Shown here piece after piece: positions 9,043 to 17,912 of a DNA stretch of 64,000 nt (within the stretch, counting starts at the first letter, position 1; every line of letters begins with the position of its first letter). Under the pieces are notes generated by a model, which saw only the letters and a list, made by a program, of their open reading frames with translations, made no database searches and was not told the origin of the DNA. Position numbers and translations under genes: made by a program. Origin of the DNA: Patulibacter defluvii (GTDB lineage Bacteria; Actinomycetota; Thermoleophilia; Solirubrobacterales; Solirubrobacteraceae); assembly GCF_034096925.1 (NCBI RefSeq), contig NZ_JAWZSQ010000001.1, positions 186,001 to 250,000 of the forward strand. Direction: 5' to 3'.

Positions 9043-9384
9043 TCAACCGGATCCGGCGCCGAGCAGGGCGTCGAGCTCGTCGGCCCGTTCGCGCAGCCCG
9101 CCGCAGACCAGCTCGCAGAGGGCGAAGACCGTCTCGTCGGCGATCGCGTAGCGGACAGCGGTGCCCTCCTTCGTCCGCGAGACGATCCCGGCCTGGTGCA
9201 GCACCCCGAGGTGCTTGGAGGCGTTCTGCTGGCTGCTGCCGATCGCGGCGGTCAGCTCGCCGACCGTCGCCGCGCCCTCCCGCAGCCGGTCGAGCAGCCG
9301 GATCCGGGTCGGGTCGCCGATCACGCGGAAGCGCCGCGCGATCAGCTCGGCGAGCGGCTCGGGGATCGGCCGGGGGAGGAGCAC
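9043..9384 (-). CDS. ArsR-family winged-helix repressor
   Basis: This 113-residue protein has the ArsR fold: RFRVIGDPTRIRLLDRLREG, the recognition helix region GSSQQNASKHLGVLHQAGIV, and the wing with TKEGTAVRYAIAD. Cysteines appear in FALCELVCGG near residue 95, a position that can hold a metal or redox sensor in some family members, but no classic ELCVCDL site is present. It lies 30 bp downstream of the MmpL gene at the end of a long minus-strand run, so it probably represses this exporter or its own operon. The effector cannot be read. Confidence 0.85.
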   Translation of the reverse strand: MLLPRPIPEPLAELIARRFRVIGDPTRIRLLDRLREGAATVGELTAAIGSSQQNASKHLGVLHQAGIVSRTKEGTAVRYAIADETVFALCELVCGGLRERADELDALLGAGSG

Positions 9385-9414
9385 GGGGACGACGATAGCG
9401 CCCGGATCGGGAGG

Positions 9415-11520
9415 TCAGGCGTGGCCGAAGCGGACGTCGGGTAGCAGCCGGTCCAAGGGCGCCGGCAGCCACCACGCCCAGCGACCCGTCAGCCGCAGCA
9501 GCACCGGCACCAGCAGCAGCCGCACGAGGAACGCGTCCAGCAGCACGGCGACGCCGAGGATCACGCCCATCTCCTTGGGCGGCAGCGGCCCGGAGAGGGC
9601 GAAGGTGAAGAAGACGGCGACCATCACGGCGGCCGCGGCGAAGATCACCCGGCCGGAGTGGGCCAGCCCGCCGACCATCGCCTCCCGGGGGTCGTGGGAG
9701 CGGTCCCAGTGCTCCTTCGCGGACGACAGCAGGAAGACCGTGTAGTCCATCGAGATCGCGAAGACCATCGCGAAGAAGAACACCGGCGCCCAGGCATCGA
9801 GGAACCCCTGCGGCTCGAAGCCGAGCAGCCCGGCGCCGTGCCCCTCCTGGAAGACCAGCCGCGCGACGCCGAAGGCGGCGGCGACGGCCAGCAGGTTGGT
9901 GACGGTCCCGATCAGCGCGACCACCGGCGCCCGCAGCGCGAACAGCAGCAGCAGGAACCCGAGCGCGAGGACGACGCCGAGGACCAGGGGCGTCTTGGCG
10001 GTCAGGGTCGCCTCCAGGTCGTGGTTCTCCGCCACCGATCCACCGACCAGCGCCTGCCGCGGCAGCGCGTCGCGGATCCGGTCGATCGCGGCGCCGGTGG
10101 TGGCCGCGGAGGGATCCTGCTTCAGGGTCGCCTGGAGCAGCTCGTGGCCGCCGTCGCCGGCGACGGCCGGCAGCACGCCGGCGACGTCGCGGTCGGCCCG
10201 CAGCGTCGCGGCCGTCCGGTCGGCCTGGGCGCGCGGCACGACGACCTGGAGCGCGCCGGGCGCGCCGTCGCCGAACGCCTGCTGGACCAGCCCGTAGCCG
10301 ACCCGCGAGCCGTCCTGCTCGGGGACGACCTTGATCGACGGCATCCCGGTCCGCAGGCCGAGCACCGGGGCGGCCAGCAGCAGCAGCGCGACGACGGCGA
10401 TCGCGCCGAACGCGAGCGGCCGCCGCCAGAGCCGCGCCGCCCAGGCGGCGAAGCGCGGCGACCGGTGCTCGCCGCTGCGGGCCCACGGCAGCGCGGCACG
10501 GTCGATCCGCGGCCCGAGCTTGGCCAGCACCGCCGGCAGCAGCGTCAGCGTCGCGGCGAGGACGAAGAGGACCGAGATCATGATCCCGAGGGCCATCGAG
10601 CGGAACGCGGGAGAGGGCACGAGCATCACCGCCGTCAGCGAGATCAGTACGGTCAGGCCGGAGAACAGGACCGCCTTGCCGGCGGTGTCCATCGTCTCGG
10701 CGGTCGCGTCGACCGGATCGCGGCCGGAGCCGAAGAACGCGGCCCGGAAGCGCATCACGACGAACAGCGCGTAGTCGATGCCGAGCGCGAGCGCGAACAT
10801 CAGGGCGAAGTTCATCGCCCAGATCGAGATGTCGAGCAGCTGGGTGCCGAGGTAGAGCGTCCCGGCCGAGGCGACGAGACCGAGGATCGTCAGCATCAGC
10901 GGCAGCCCGGCGGCGACCAGCGAGCCGAAGGCCAGGACCAGGATCACCAGCGTCACCGGCCACGACAGCAGCTCGCTCTTCATCATCGCGTCGCGGTTGG
11001 CGGTGTTGAAGTCCGACCACATGCCGCTGGCCCCGGTCAGCGCCGCCTGGACCCCGTCGACGCGCGGCAGCTTCCCCTTCAGGTCGTCCGCCGCGCGGAC
11101 CATCTCGTTGCTCGAGGCGGCGGCGGTCGCCTGCACGATCGCCGTCCGGCCGTCGCGCGAGACCGAGGTCCCGGGCTGGGGCGGCAGCACCCGCCCGCCC
11201 CGCGGGTCGGCGCTCAGGGTCCGTTCGGTGGCGGCGATCGCCTGTCGGAAGCCGCCGTCGCGGACGGTCTGGGCATCGCTGTGGAGCACGACCGTCAATG
11301 CGCTCGACGAGCGCCCGCCGAACTCGCGATCGAGCAGATCGCGGGCCTGGACGGACTCGGAGCCGGTCGCCTCCCAGCCGGCGCCGGAGAGCGCGTGCTC
11401 GACCTGGGGCGCGAGCGCCCCGAGGGCGACGGCGATGACCGCCCAAGCGAGCGCGACGGCCCGGAAGTGGGTCGCGGTCCAGCGGCCGAGTCGGCCGATC
11501 GGCCCGACGGTGCCGCTCAT
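9415..11520 (-). CDS. MMPL-family RND-type exporter
   Basis: A 701-residue protein starting MSGTVGPIGRLGRWT, chosen over an in-frame ATG at 11610 because GGGAAGGAG lies just upstream and the start overlaps the previous stop. It has the twin MmpL layout: one N-terminal helix (about 20-40), a periplasmic domain, six helices with ALALGIDYALFVVMRFR, then a second periplasmic domain and six more helices with FAISMDYTVFLLSSAKEHWD. The two GxDY segments carry the proton-relay residues of the family. Members export lipids, siderophores or drugs with the proton motive force. Between a YgaP-like gene and ArsR, it is probably inducible. Confidence 0.88.
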   Translation of the reverse strand: MSGTVGPIGRLGRWTATHFRAVALAWAVIAVALGALAPQVEHALSGAGWEATGSESVQARDLLDREFGGRSSSALTVVLHSDAQTVRDGGFRQAIAATERTLSADPRGGRVLPPQPGTSVSRDGRTAIVQATAAASSNEMVRAADDLKGKLPRVDGVQAALTGASGMWSDFNTANRDAMMKSELLSWPVTLVILVLAFGSLVAAGLPLMLTILGLVASAGTLYLGTQLLDISIWAMNFALMFALALGIDYALFVVMRFRAAFFGSGRDPVDATAETMDTAGKAVLFSGLTVLISLTAVMLVPSPAFRSMALGIMISVLFVLAATLTLLPAVLAKLGPRIDRAALPWARSGEHRSPRFAAWAARLWRRPLAFGAIAVVALLLLAAPVLGLRTGMPSIKVVPEQDGSRVGYGLVQQAFGDGAPGALQVVVPRAQADRTAATLRADRDVAGVLPAVAGDGGHELLQATLKQDPSAATTGAAIDRIRDALPRQALVGGSVAENHDLEATLTAKTPLVLGVVLALGFLLLLFALRAPVVALIGTVTNLLAVAAAFGVARLVFQEGHGAGLLGFEPQGFLDAWAPVFFFAMVFAISMDYTVFLLSSAKEHWDRSHDPREAMVGGLAHSGRVIFAAAAVMVAVFFTFALSGPLPPKEMGVILGVAVLLDAFLVRLLLVPVLLRLTGRWAWWLPAPLDRLLPDVRFGHA

Positions 11521-11768
11521 CGGAGCTCCTTCCCGCAGGCGGGCCGGAGGCCGAGCGTGCGCTGCAGGATCAGCGACGCCGGGCAGGCACCGACGAGCAC
11601 GTAGAGCCACTGGTTGATCCCGACGAAGGCCGTCAGGAGCAGGAACCAGGGCGAGACGACGGCGCTGAGCGCGGCCGACAGCAGCGAGACGCTGCCGGCG
11701 AGCGCGAACAGCGCCCGTTCGAGCGGCCAGCGCGACGCGCGCGCGGACCCGGACGAGGAGGTGGTCAT
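11517..11768 (-). CDS. YgaP-like membrane protein (DUF2892)
   Basis: An 83-residue protein (MTTSSSGSARASRWPLERAL) with two hydrophobic segments (about 20-35 and 40-58) and the GACPASLILQRTLGLRPAC tail of DUF2892 / YgaP-type membrane proteins, with a conserved cysteine in CPA. In other bacteria this domain often accompanies rhodanese or ArsR genes. The function is unknown, though sulfur or redox chemistry is suspected. The stop overlaps the MmpL start (ATGA), so the two are coupled. The 31-bp gap to the upstream carbamate kinase gene contains an AT-rich stretch (TATAGT on the minus strand, overlapping the arcC stop) that could be a -10. Confidence 0.75.
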   Translation of the reverse strand: MTTSSSGSARASRWPLERALFALAGSVSLLSAALSAVVSPWFLLLTAFVGINQWLYVLVGACPASLILQRTLGLRPACGKELR

Positions 11769-11799
11769 CGGAGACTCCGATCGACGGACAGTTACACCA

Positions 11800-12735
11800 C
11801 TATACCACCGTAGAGTTGTGGATAGAGTCGTCGCCGCGGATCCGCGTGCCGGCTGCGCCGGCGAGGATCGCCGCCGCATCGGCGAGCGCGCCGATCGCCG
11901 CCCGTCCCCCGCCGGCGGCGAAGGCCTGGGCCGCCTCGACCTTCGGCCGCATCGAGCCGGGCGGCAGCTGGTCGATCAGCGGGTCCCCGGGACGCAGCTC
12001 GGCGAGCGGGGCAGCGGCGGGCGTGCCGAAGCCGCGCATCAGCGCCGGCACGTCGGTCAGCAGCAGCAGCGCGTCGGCGTCCAGCCGCGACGCCAGCAGC
12101 GCGCTCGCCCGGTCCTTGTCGACGACCGCCTCGACGCCCCGCAGGCCGCCCGCGGCGTCGCGCGCGACGGGGATCCCGCCTCCGCCGGTGCAGACGACGA
12201 CCACGCCGTCGGCCACCAGCCGCCGGACGACGTCCAGCTCGACGATCTCGCGCGGGACGGGCGAGCCGACGACCCGCCGCCAGCGATCGCCGTCGGGGGC
12301 GATCGACCAGCCGTGCTCGCGCGCCAGCCGTTCCGCGGTCGGGCGGTCGTAGACCGGGCCGATCGGCTTGGTCGGCGCGCCGAGGGCCGGATCGGCGCCG
12401 TCGACGACCACCTGGGTCAGCAGCGTCACCACCTCGCGGCCGGGCAGGGCGTTGGTCAGCGCCTGACCGAGCAGGTAGCCGATCAGCGCCTCGCTCTCGG
12501 CCCCGAGCACGTCGAGCGGATCGCCGTCCTCCGCCGCCCGCAGCGCCAGCAGCCCGACCTGCGGGCCGTTGCCGTGGGTGACGACCACGTCGTGCTCGGC
12601 GAACAGCGGCGCGAGGGCCGCGATCGCCGCCGCCACGTTGCGACGCTGGACGGCGACCGACGGCGTCTCGCCGCGGCGCAGCAGCGCGTTGCCGCCGAGC
12701 GCCGCGACGATCAGCGGACGGCGGCGGCCGCTCAT
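11800..12735 (-). CDS. arcC: Carbamate kinase
   Basis: 311 residues beginning MSGRRRPLIVAALGGNALLR. Family marks are ALGGNALL near residue 12, VVVTHGNGPQVGLLALR near 49, PTKPIGPVYD, RRVVGSPVPREIVE and VVVCTGGGGIPVARD, with AVVDKDRASALLA in the nucleotide domain. The enzyme transfers the phosphate of carbamoyl phosphate to ADP, giving ATP, CO2 and ammonia: the energy-yielding last step of the arginine deiminase pathway. Its start overlaps the ornithine carbamoyltransferase stop (ATGA), so it is translationally coupled. Confidence 0.95.
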   Translation of the reverse strand: MSGRRRPLIVAALGGNALLRRGETPSVAVQRRNVAAAIAALAPLFAEHDVVVTHGNGPQVGLLALRAAEDGDPLDVLGAESEALIGYLLGQALTNALPGREVVTLLTQVVVDGADPALGAPTKPIGPVYDRPTAERLAREHGWSIAPDGDRWRRVVGSPVPREIVELDVVRRLVADGVVVVCTGGGGIPVARDAAGGLRGVEAVVDKDRASALLASRLDADALLLLTDVPALMRGFGTPAAAPLAELRPGDPLIDQLPPGSMRPKVEAAQAFAAGGGRAAIGALADAAAILAGAAGTRIRGDDSIHNSTVV

Positions 12736-13655
12736 CGTCCGCCGCAGAGCGCGTGCAGCACCGCCTGCTCGGTCGGGAGCCGGTTGGCCGCCTGCTGCCA
12801 GACGGCGCTGCGCGGGCCGTCGATCACGCTCGCCTCGACCTCCTGGCCGCGGTGAGCGGGCAGGCAGTGGAGGAAGATCGCGTCGCGGCGGGCGTGGGCC
12901 AGCAGCTCCGCGTCGACGCGGTAAGGCCGCAGCGCCGCCTGGCGGTCGGCGTCGTCGAGATCGCCCATCGAGACCCAGACGTCGGTGTAGACCGCATGCG
13001 CCCCGGCCACGGCCGTGGCCGGGTGGCGGTGGATCTCGATCGCGCCGCCGGCGTCCCGGGCCAGCGAGACGACGTCCGGGTCCGGCTCGTAGCCGGCCGG
13101 ACAGGCCAGGTCGATCGTGACCCCGGCCAGCGTCCCGGCCTCGATCAGCGAGTGCGTGACGTTGTTGCCGTCGCCGACGTAGGCCAGCCGCAGGCCGTCG
13201 AGTCGGCCGAACCGCTCGCGCAGCGTCAGCAGGTCGGCCAGCGCCTGGCAGGGATGGTGCTCGTCGGTCAGCGCGTTGATCACCGGCACCTCGGCCGCGG
13301 CGGCGATCTCCTCGACCGTCTCCTGGGCGAACGTCCGGACGACGATCGCCGCCGCGTAGGCCGAGAGCACCCGGGCGGTGTCGGCGACCGGCTCGCCCCG
13401 GCCCAGTTGCAGCTCGTCCGGGCGGAGCATGATCGGCAGCATCCCAAGTCGGTGGGCGGCGGCCTCGAACGAGACCCGGGTGCGGGTCGAGGGCTTGTCG
13501 AAGAGCGCCGCCAGCGCGCGGCCGCGCAGCGCGTCGCTCCAGCGCCACGGATCGTCCTTCATCGCGGCGGCCAGGTCGAGCAGCCGCAGCAGCTGCGAGC
13601 GGTCGAGATCCGAGATCCGCAGCAGGTCGGCGGGCATGGTCAGCAGGACGGTCAT
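12732..13655 (-). CDS. argF: Ornithine carbamoyltransferase
   Basis: 307 residues with the transcarbamoylase signatures: the carbamoyl-phosphate loop FDKPSTRTRVSFE near residue 52, HPCQALADLLT near 133, YVGDGNNVTHSLIEAG in the ornithine domain, and HCLPAHRGQEV near 265. In this operon it most likely works in the catabolic direction (arcB role), splitting citrulline to ornithine and carbamoyl phosphate; direction cannot be judged from sequence alone. ATG 13655 overlaps the arginine deiminase stop. It is somewhat short compared with E. coli ArgF (about 334 residues). Confidence 0.93.
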   Translation of the reverse strand: MTVLLTMPADLLRISDLDRSQLLRLLDLAAAMKDDPWRWSDALRGRALAALFDKPSTRTRVSFEAAAHRLGMLPIMLRPDELQLGRGEPVADTARVLSAYAAAIVVRTFAQETVEEIAAAAEVPVINALTDEHHPCQALADLLTLRERFGRLDGLRLAYVGDGNNVTHSLIEAGTLAGVTIDLACPAGYEPDPDVVSLARDAGGAIEIHRHPATAVAGAHAVYTDVWVSMGDLDDADRQAALRPYRVDAELLAHARRDAIFLHCLPAHRGQEVEASVIDGPRSAVWQQAANRLPTEQAVLHALCGGR

Positions 13656-14887
13656 CGCAGCGGCTCCCGTTCGATCGGGCAGGACATGCAGCGGGCGCCG
13701 CCGCGGCCGCGGCCGAGCTCGGAGCCCGCGATCGTGATCACCTCGACGCCGGCCTGGCGCAGGCGGGTGTTGGTGTCGACGTTGCGCTCGTAGCCGACGA
13801 CGACACCGGGGGCGATCGCCAGCACGTTGTTGCCGTCGTCCCACTGCTCGCGCTCGGCCTCGTAGCGGTCGCCGCCGGTCTCGATCACCCGCACGTGCTC
13901 GATCTCCAGCTCGACGGTGATCGCGTCGAAGACCTCGCCCTCGCGCGCCACCGTGACGCCGTGGGGGCCGGGGGCGAGCGTCGTCGCTTCCATCGAGCAG
14001 CGCAGCTCGGGGTAGACCGTGAAGGCGTCGCGGTCGACCATCGTCAGCACCGTGTCGAGGTGCATCGCCGACCGCGCCCGCGGCAGCTCGACGGCGATCA
14101 CGCGGCGGGCCGCGCCGGCCGCGAACAGCCGCTCGGCCAGCAGCTCGACCGCGCCCGCCCGGGTCCGCTCGCCCATCCCGACCATCACGCAGCCGTCGCC
14201 GAGGACGTGCACGTCGCCGCCCTCCAGACGGGCCGCGCCGCCCAGCCCGTCGCTCCAGATCTCGCGCTCCGCCGTCGCGAACAGCGGGTGGTGACGGTAG
14301 ATCGCCTCGTAGTGGAGCGACTCGCGCCGGCGGGCCGGCTTCGCCATCGCGTTGATCGTGACGCCGCCGTGGATCCACGCCGACGTGTCGCGCGTGAACA
14401 TGTGGTTCGGCAGCGGGTCGAGCAGGAACCCGCCCGAGCGAGCCCGCCGGACCGGCAGCGCATCGCTGCGGAACGGCAGGTCGGCGACGTCGATGCCACC
14501 GATCAGCCAGCGGGTCAGGTCCTCCCCGGGCAGCGACGCGAGCCACTCGCGAACCGCCGGTCCCAGCCGCGGCCCCAGATCGGCCGCGGCGAGGGTGCCG
14601 TCGAGGACCAGTGCCCGCGCCTCCGGCCGGTCGAGGGCCTGGGCCAGCAGGTCGGCCAGGTAGAGCACCTCGACGCCGCGCTCGGCGAGGGCGTCGGCGA
14701 AGGCGTCGTGCTCCTGACGGGCGCGCTTCACCCACAGCACGTCGTCGAACAGCAGCTCGTCCTTGTTCGACGGCGTCAGCCGCCGCAGCTCGAGGTCGGG
14801 CCGGTGCAGGATCACCCGCCGCAGGACGCCGACCTCGGAGTCGACCCCGAGCCGCGCGGCTGCGGCGGTGGCCGGGACGGCGCTCAT
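13652..14887 (-). CDS. arcA: Arginine deiminase
   Basis: 411 residues, the usual length. Motifs: GVLRRVILHRPDLEL near the start, FTRDTSAWIHGG, RLEGGDVHVLGDG (metal-free guanidino-modifying core), MHLDTVLTMVDRDAF with the catalytic histidine, and the C-terminal GGARCMSCPIERE with the nucleophile C400. It hydrolyses arginine to citrulline and ammonia in the cytoplasm. The ammonia also gives acid protection. The start overlaps the antiporter stop (14884-14887). Confidence 0.96.
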   Translation of the reverse strand: MSAVPATAAAARLGVDSEVGVLRRVILHRPDLELRRLTPSNKDELLFDDVLWVKRARQEHDAFADALAERGVEVLYLADLLAQALDRPEARALVLDGTLAAADLGPRLGPAVREWLASLPGEDLTRWLIGGIDVADLPFRSDALPVRRARSGGFLLDPLPNHMFTRDTSAWIHGGVTINAMAKPARRRESLHYEAIYRHHPLFATAEREIWSDGLGGAARLEGGDVHVLGDGCVMVGMGERTRAGAVELLAERLFAAGAARRVIAVELPRARSAMHLDTVLTMVDRDAFTVYPELRCSMEATTLAPGPHGVTVAREGEVFDAITVELEIEHVRVIETGGDRYEAEREQWDDGNNVLAIAPGVVVGYERNVDTNTRLRQAGVEVITIAGSELGRGRGGARCMSCPIEREPLR

Positions 14888-16371
14888 GCCGTCACCTCGC
14901 CGCGGGCGACGGTCGGCTCGACGTCGGCCGGCACCTCGCCGTCGCCGGCGGCGACCGCGGCGCCCTCGGCGGGCTCCTCGCTCGCGTCGTCGCGGTCGCG
15001 GTCGCGGCGCCAGACCAGCAGCAGGTAGACCGGGATCCCGGCCATCAGCAGCACGAAGCCCTTGGCGATGATCTCCTGGCCGGAACCGGCGATCGCCCAG
15101 ACCGAGTACGCGAAGGCGAGCAGCGCGATCACGCTGTCGCGGGCGAACCGGCGGCCGCGGAACTGCTCCGGCTCCTTGATCGCCAGGTAGACCTGCGCGG
15201 CGGCCGAGTAGGCGTAGGGGACCAGGGTCGTGAGCGTGGCGAGCAGGATGATGAACTCGAACTGGTCGACCAGACCCTTGGTGTAGTTCATGAGCATCAG
15301 CACGGTCACCAGCAACGACGACACGACCAGGCCGAAGACCGGGGTCCGGCGCTCACCGTGGACGCGGGCGAAGCGGGCGGGGAAGAGGCCGTCCTCGGCG
15401 GCGGCCAGCGGCACGCGGCCCTGGAGCAGGATCCAGCCGTTGAGGGCGCCGAAGCTCGAGACCATCGCGATCGCGGCCACGACCTTGCCCCAACCGCCGC
15501 CGAAGATCGAGCTGGCCGCGTCGGCGAACGGGCTCGTCGAGTCGGCCAGCTGCGCGGTCGGCAGGACGCCCATGATCGCGACGGTGGCCAGCAGGTAGAA
15601 GATCGCGGTGATGCCGGTTCCGAGGACCGTCGCGCGGGGGATCGTCCGCTCCGGGTCGCGGACCTCCTCGGCCGGGACCGTCGCCGACTCCAGGCCGATG
15701 AACGCCCACAGCGTCAGCGCGGCGGTGGTGGAGAAGAGGCTGAGGCTGTGGCCCTCGGGGGCGAACGGCGTGTAGTTGCCGCCCTTGACGAAGAACAGCC
15801 CGACCAGGCCGATGATCGCCAGCGGCACGAACTTGAGCACGGTCGTGACGACCTGGACGGTGCCGCCCTCGCGGGCGCCGAGGACGTTGGCGAAGGTCAG
15901 CAGCCAGATCGCGCCGATCCCGACCAGCGCGGCCAGCAGTCGGTCGTCGGCGAGCGCGGGCCAGAAGACGGCCAGGTAGCCGACGAAGGCCACGGCGATC
16001 GCCGCGTTGCCGGCCCAGACCGCGATCCAGTAGCCCCAGGCGGTCTGGAAGCCGATGAAGTCGCCGAACGCCCGCCGCGCGTAGGCGTAGGGCCCGCCGG
16101 TGCGGGGGAAGGCCCGACCGAGGTTGGCGAAGACGAGGGCCAGCAGCATCGCGCCGACCCCGGTGAAGACCCAGGCCAGGATCGACATCGGGCCGGCGGT
16201 GGCGGCCAGCGACGAGGGCAGCAGGAAGACGCCGGAGCCGACCATGTTGCCGACGACCAGCGCGGTGGCCATCCACAGGCCCATCGAGCGCTTCAGCCGC
16301 GGCGGCGCGGCCGCTGGATCCGGGGGCCGCGCCGCGGGGGCGTCGGCGGAGGGGGCGGTGGGCGTGGACAT
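14884..16371 (-). CDS. arcD: APC-family amino acid antiporter (arginine/ornithine exchange likely)
   Basis: 495 residues with 12 predicted membrane segments and the APC signature MATALVVGNMVGSGVFLLPSS in helix 1, GGPYAYARRAFGDFIGF, and a conserved helix 6 region (TLWAFIGLESATVPAEEV). It resembles the basic amino acid/polyamine antiporters such as AdiC and ArcD. Position as the first gene of the arginine deiminase operon suggests arginine-in/ornithine-out exchange, which costs no energy. The C-terminal tail is acidic and probably cytosolic. A GGAGG ribosome site precedes the start, and the shared GGATGG-type promoter lies 50 bp upstream. Confidence 0.85.
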   Translation of the reverse strand: MSTPTAPSADAPAARPPDPAAAPPRLKRSMGLWMATALVVGNMVGSGVFLLPSSLAATAGPMSILAWVFTGVGAMLLALVFANLGRAFPRTGGPYAYARRAFGDFIGFQTAWGYWIAVWAGNAAIAVAFVGYLAVFWPALADDRLLAALVGIGAIWLLTFANVLGAREGGTVQVVTTVLKFVPLAIIGLVGLFFVKGGNYTPFAPEGHSLSLFSTTAALTLWAFIGLESATVPAEEVRDPERTIPRATVLGTGITAIFYLLATVAIMGVLPTAQLADSTSPFADAASSIFGGGWGKVVAAIAMVSSFGALNGWILLQGRVPLAAAEDGLFPARFARVHGERRTPVFGLVVSSLLVTVLMLMNYTKGLVDQFEFIILLATLTTLVPYAYSAAAQVYLAIKEPEQFRGRRFARDSVIALLAFAYSVWAIAGSGQEIIAKGFVLLMAGIPVYLLLVWRRDRDRDDASEEPAEGAAVAAGDGEVPADVEPTVARGEVTA

Positions 16372-16421
16372 CGGAACCTCCGGGTAGGACGCCGGCGACC
16401 CGCCGGCGTGACGTTTCCGCC

Positions 16422-16452
16422 ACGGTCGCCGGTCGCGGCCCGTGCGCCATCC
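16422..16452 (-). promoter_or_regulatory. Shared-type promoter of the arginine deiminase operon
   Basis: On the minus strand GGATGG (16447-16452), 19 bp, GACCGT (16422-16427). A leader of about 45 bases with GGAGG follows. The 161-bp divergent region also serves the NRAMP-like gene, whose TACGGT (16504-16509) lacks the upstream GGATGG. Confidence 0.6.
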
Positions 16453-16532
16453 GCGCGCTCTGCCCGCCGCGTTGCGGGAACCCCGCAGCCGTCCGAGGCG
16501 ACCTACGGTGTCGGCGCCCGCGGGCGCGGCCG

Positions 16533-17819
16533 ATGATCGTCGCGATGCGGCTCCTCCACGGCCGGCGCGCCCGCCGGCACCACCAGCGACGGCGGCGGCT
16601 GCACGCCCGCAGCGGGCGCGCCGCGGTGCTCGCGGTGCTCGGGCCGGGCCTGCTCGCCGGGCTCTCCGACGACGACCCCGCCGGGATCACGACCTACTCG
16701 ATCATGGGTGCCGACCACGGCTACCGGCTGCTCTGGGTGCTGCTCGCGTCGACCGTGCTGCTGATCGTCTTCCACGAGCTGGCCGCCCGGCTCGGCGTGA
16801 TGACCGGCAAGGGCCTGCTGGCGCTGGTCCGCGAGCGTCACGGCGAGCGCGCGGCGCTGGCCCTGCTGGCGCCGCTGCTGATCGCCAACCTCGGGACGCT
16901 GGTCGCCGAGCTGGCGGGCGTCGCGGCGGCCGCCAGCCTCGCCGGCATCCCGCGCGGACCGGCCGTCGTGGCCGCCGCGGTCGTCGTCTGCGCGCTCGTG
17001 CTCGGGTCCGGCTTCCACCGCGTCGAGCACGTGCTGCTGGCGCTGAGCGCGGTCTTCGTGGCCTACGTCGGCGCGGGCCTGCTGGCGCACCCCGACGCGG
17101 GCGCGACCCTCGACGGGCTGCTGGTGCCCGGGTTCGGCAGCCGCCAGGGGGCGCTGCTGGCGGCGGTCGCGTGCGTGGGGACGACGCTGGCGCCGTGGGG
17201 CTTGACCTTCATGCAGTCCTACGTGGCCGACAAGCGGCTGCGGCCGTCCGAGCTGCGCTACGAGCGGATCGACGTCGCCACCGGGGCGATCCTGACAGGC
17301 GTGATCGGCGCCTTCGTGATCGTCGCCTGCGCCGCGACCCTGCACCCGCTCGGACGCTCGATCGAGGACGCCTCGGACGCGGCGCTGGCGCTCGAGCCGC
17401 TGGCGGGGCGGATGGCGTCGCTGCTGTTCGGCGGCGGGCTGCTCGGCGCGGCGCTGCTGGCGGCGGCGGTGGTGCCGCTGGCGACCGCCTACGCGATCAG
17501 CGAGGCGGCCGGCCACGAGGGACGGCTCGACGATCCACCCGCCCAGGCGAAGGTCTTCTACGCCAGCTACGCCGGAGCGCTGGCGCTGGCTGCCGCGATC
17601 GTGCTCGTGCCGGCGGTCCCGCTGGTCCCGGTGCTGTTCCTGACCCAGGCCCTCAACGCGGTGCTGCTGCTGCCGATCCTGCTGGTCGTCCGGCGGCTCG
17701 CCGGCGACCCCGCGCTGGTCGGCGACGCGGCGCTCACGCGCGCGGGCCGGGCGGGCACCCTGGCCGCCGCCGCGGCGGTCGCGGCCAGCGTCGCGGTGCT
17801 CGCCGCGACGATGCTCTGA
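16533..17819 (+). CDS. NRAMP-like divalent metal transporter
   Basis: 428 residues with about 11 membrane segments, preceded by a strongly basic tail (RRARRHHQRRRR). The NRAMP helix-1 metal motif, normally DPGN, reads DDDPAGITTYS, and the helix-6 motif, normally MPH, reads TLAPWGLTFMQS, so the metal-binding methionine is replaced. This pattern is that of NRAMP-related transporters thought to move Mg2+ or Mn2+ rather than Fe2+; which ion is moved here is an inference. The second in-frame ATG at 16545 could be the true start. It is divergent from the arginine deiminase operon. Confidence 0.75.
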   Translation: MIVAMRLLHGRRARRHHQRRRRLHARSGRAAVLAVLGPGLLAGLSDDDPAGITTYSIMGADHGYRLLWVLLASTVLLIVFHELAARLGVMTGKGLLALVRERHGERAALALLAPLLIANLGTLVAELAGVAAAASLAGIPRGPAVVAAAVVVCALVLGSGFHRVEHVLLALSAVFVAYVGAGLLAHPDAGATLDGLLVPGFGSRQGALLAAVACVGTTLAPWGLTFMQSYVADKRLRPSELRYERIDVATGAILTGVIGAFVIVACAATLHPLGRSIEDASDAALALEPLAGRMASLLFGGGLLGAALLAAAVVPLATAYAISEAAGHEGRLDDPPAQAKVFYASYAGALALAAAIVLVPAVPLVPVLFLTQALNAVLLLPILLVVRRLAGDPALVGDAALTRAGRAGTLAAAAAVAASVAVLAATML

Positions 17820-17874
17820 GGTCGGCTGCGGACGACGATCCGTAGTCCTCCCCGCAACCGGCGGGGCGGCGTGC

Positions 17875-17905
17875 GGATGGCGCGGCGGCGGCCCGCTCGT
17901 AGCGT
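17875..17905 (+). promoter_or_regulatory. Shared-type promoter of the CBS-DUF4389-FtsH operon
   Basis: GGATGG (17875-17880), 19 bp, TAGCGT (17900-17905), then 7 bases to ATG 17913, consistent with a leaderless message. A TGCGGAC...ATCCGTA inverted repeat lies about 45 bp further upstream. Confidence 0.6.
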
Positions 17906-17912
17906 CGCGAGC

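Noticed and set aside
16479..16509. NRAMP gene as a ninth member of the shared promoter set
   Set aside because: TACGGT is present, but the hexamer 19 bp upstream is AACCCC, not GGATGG.
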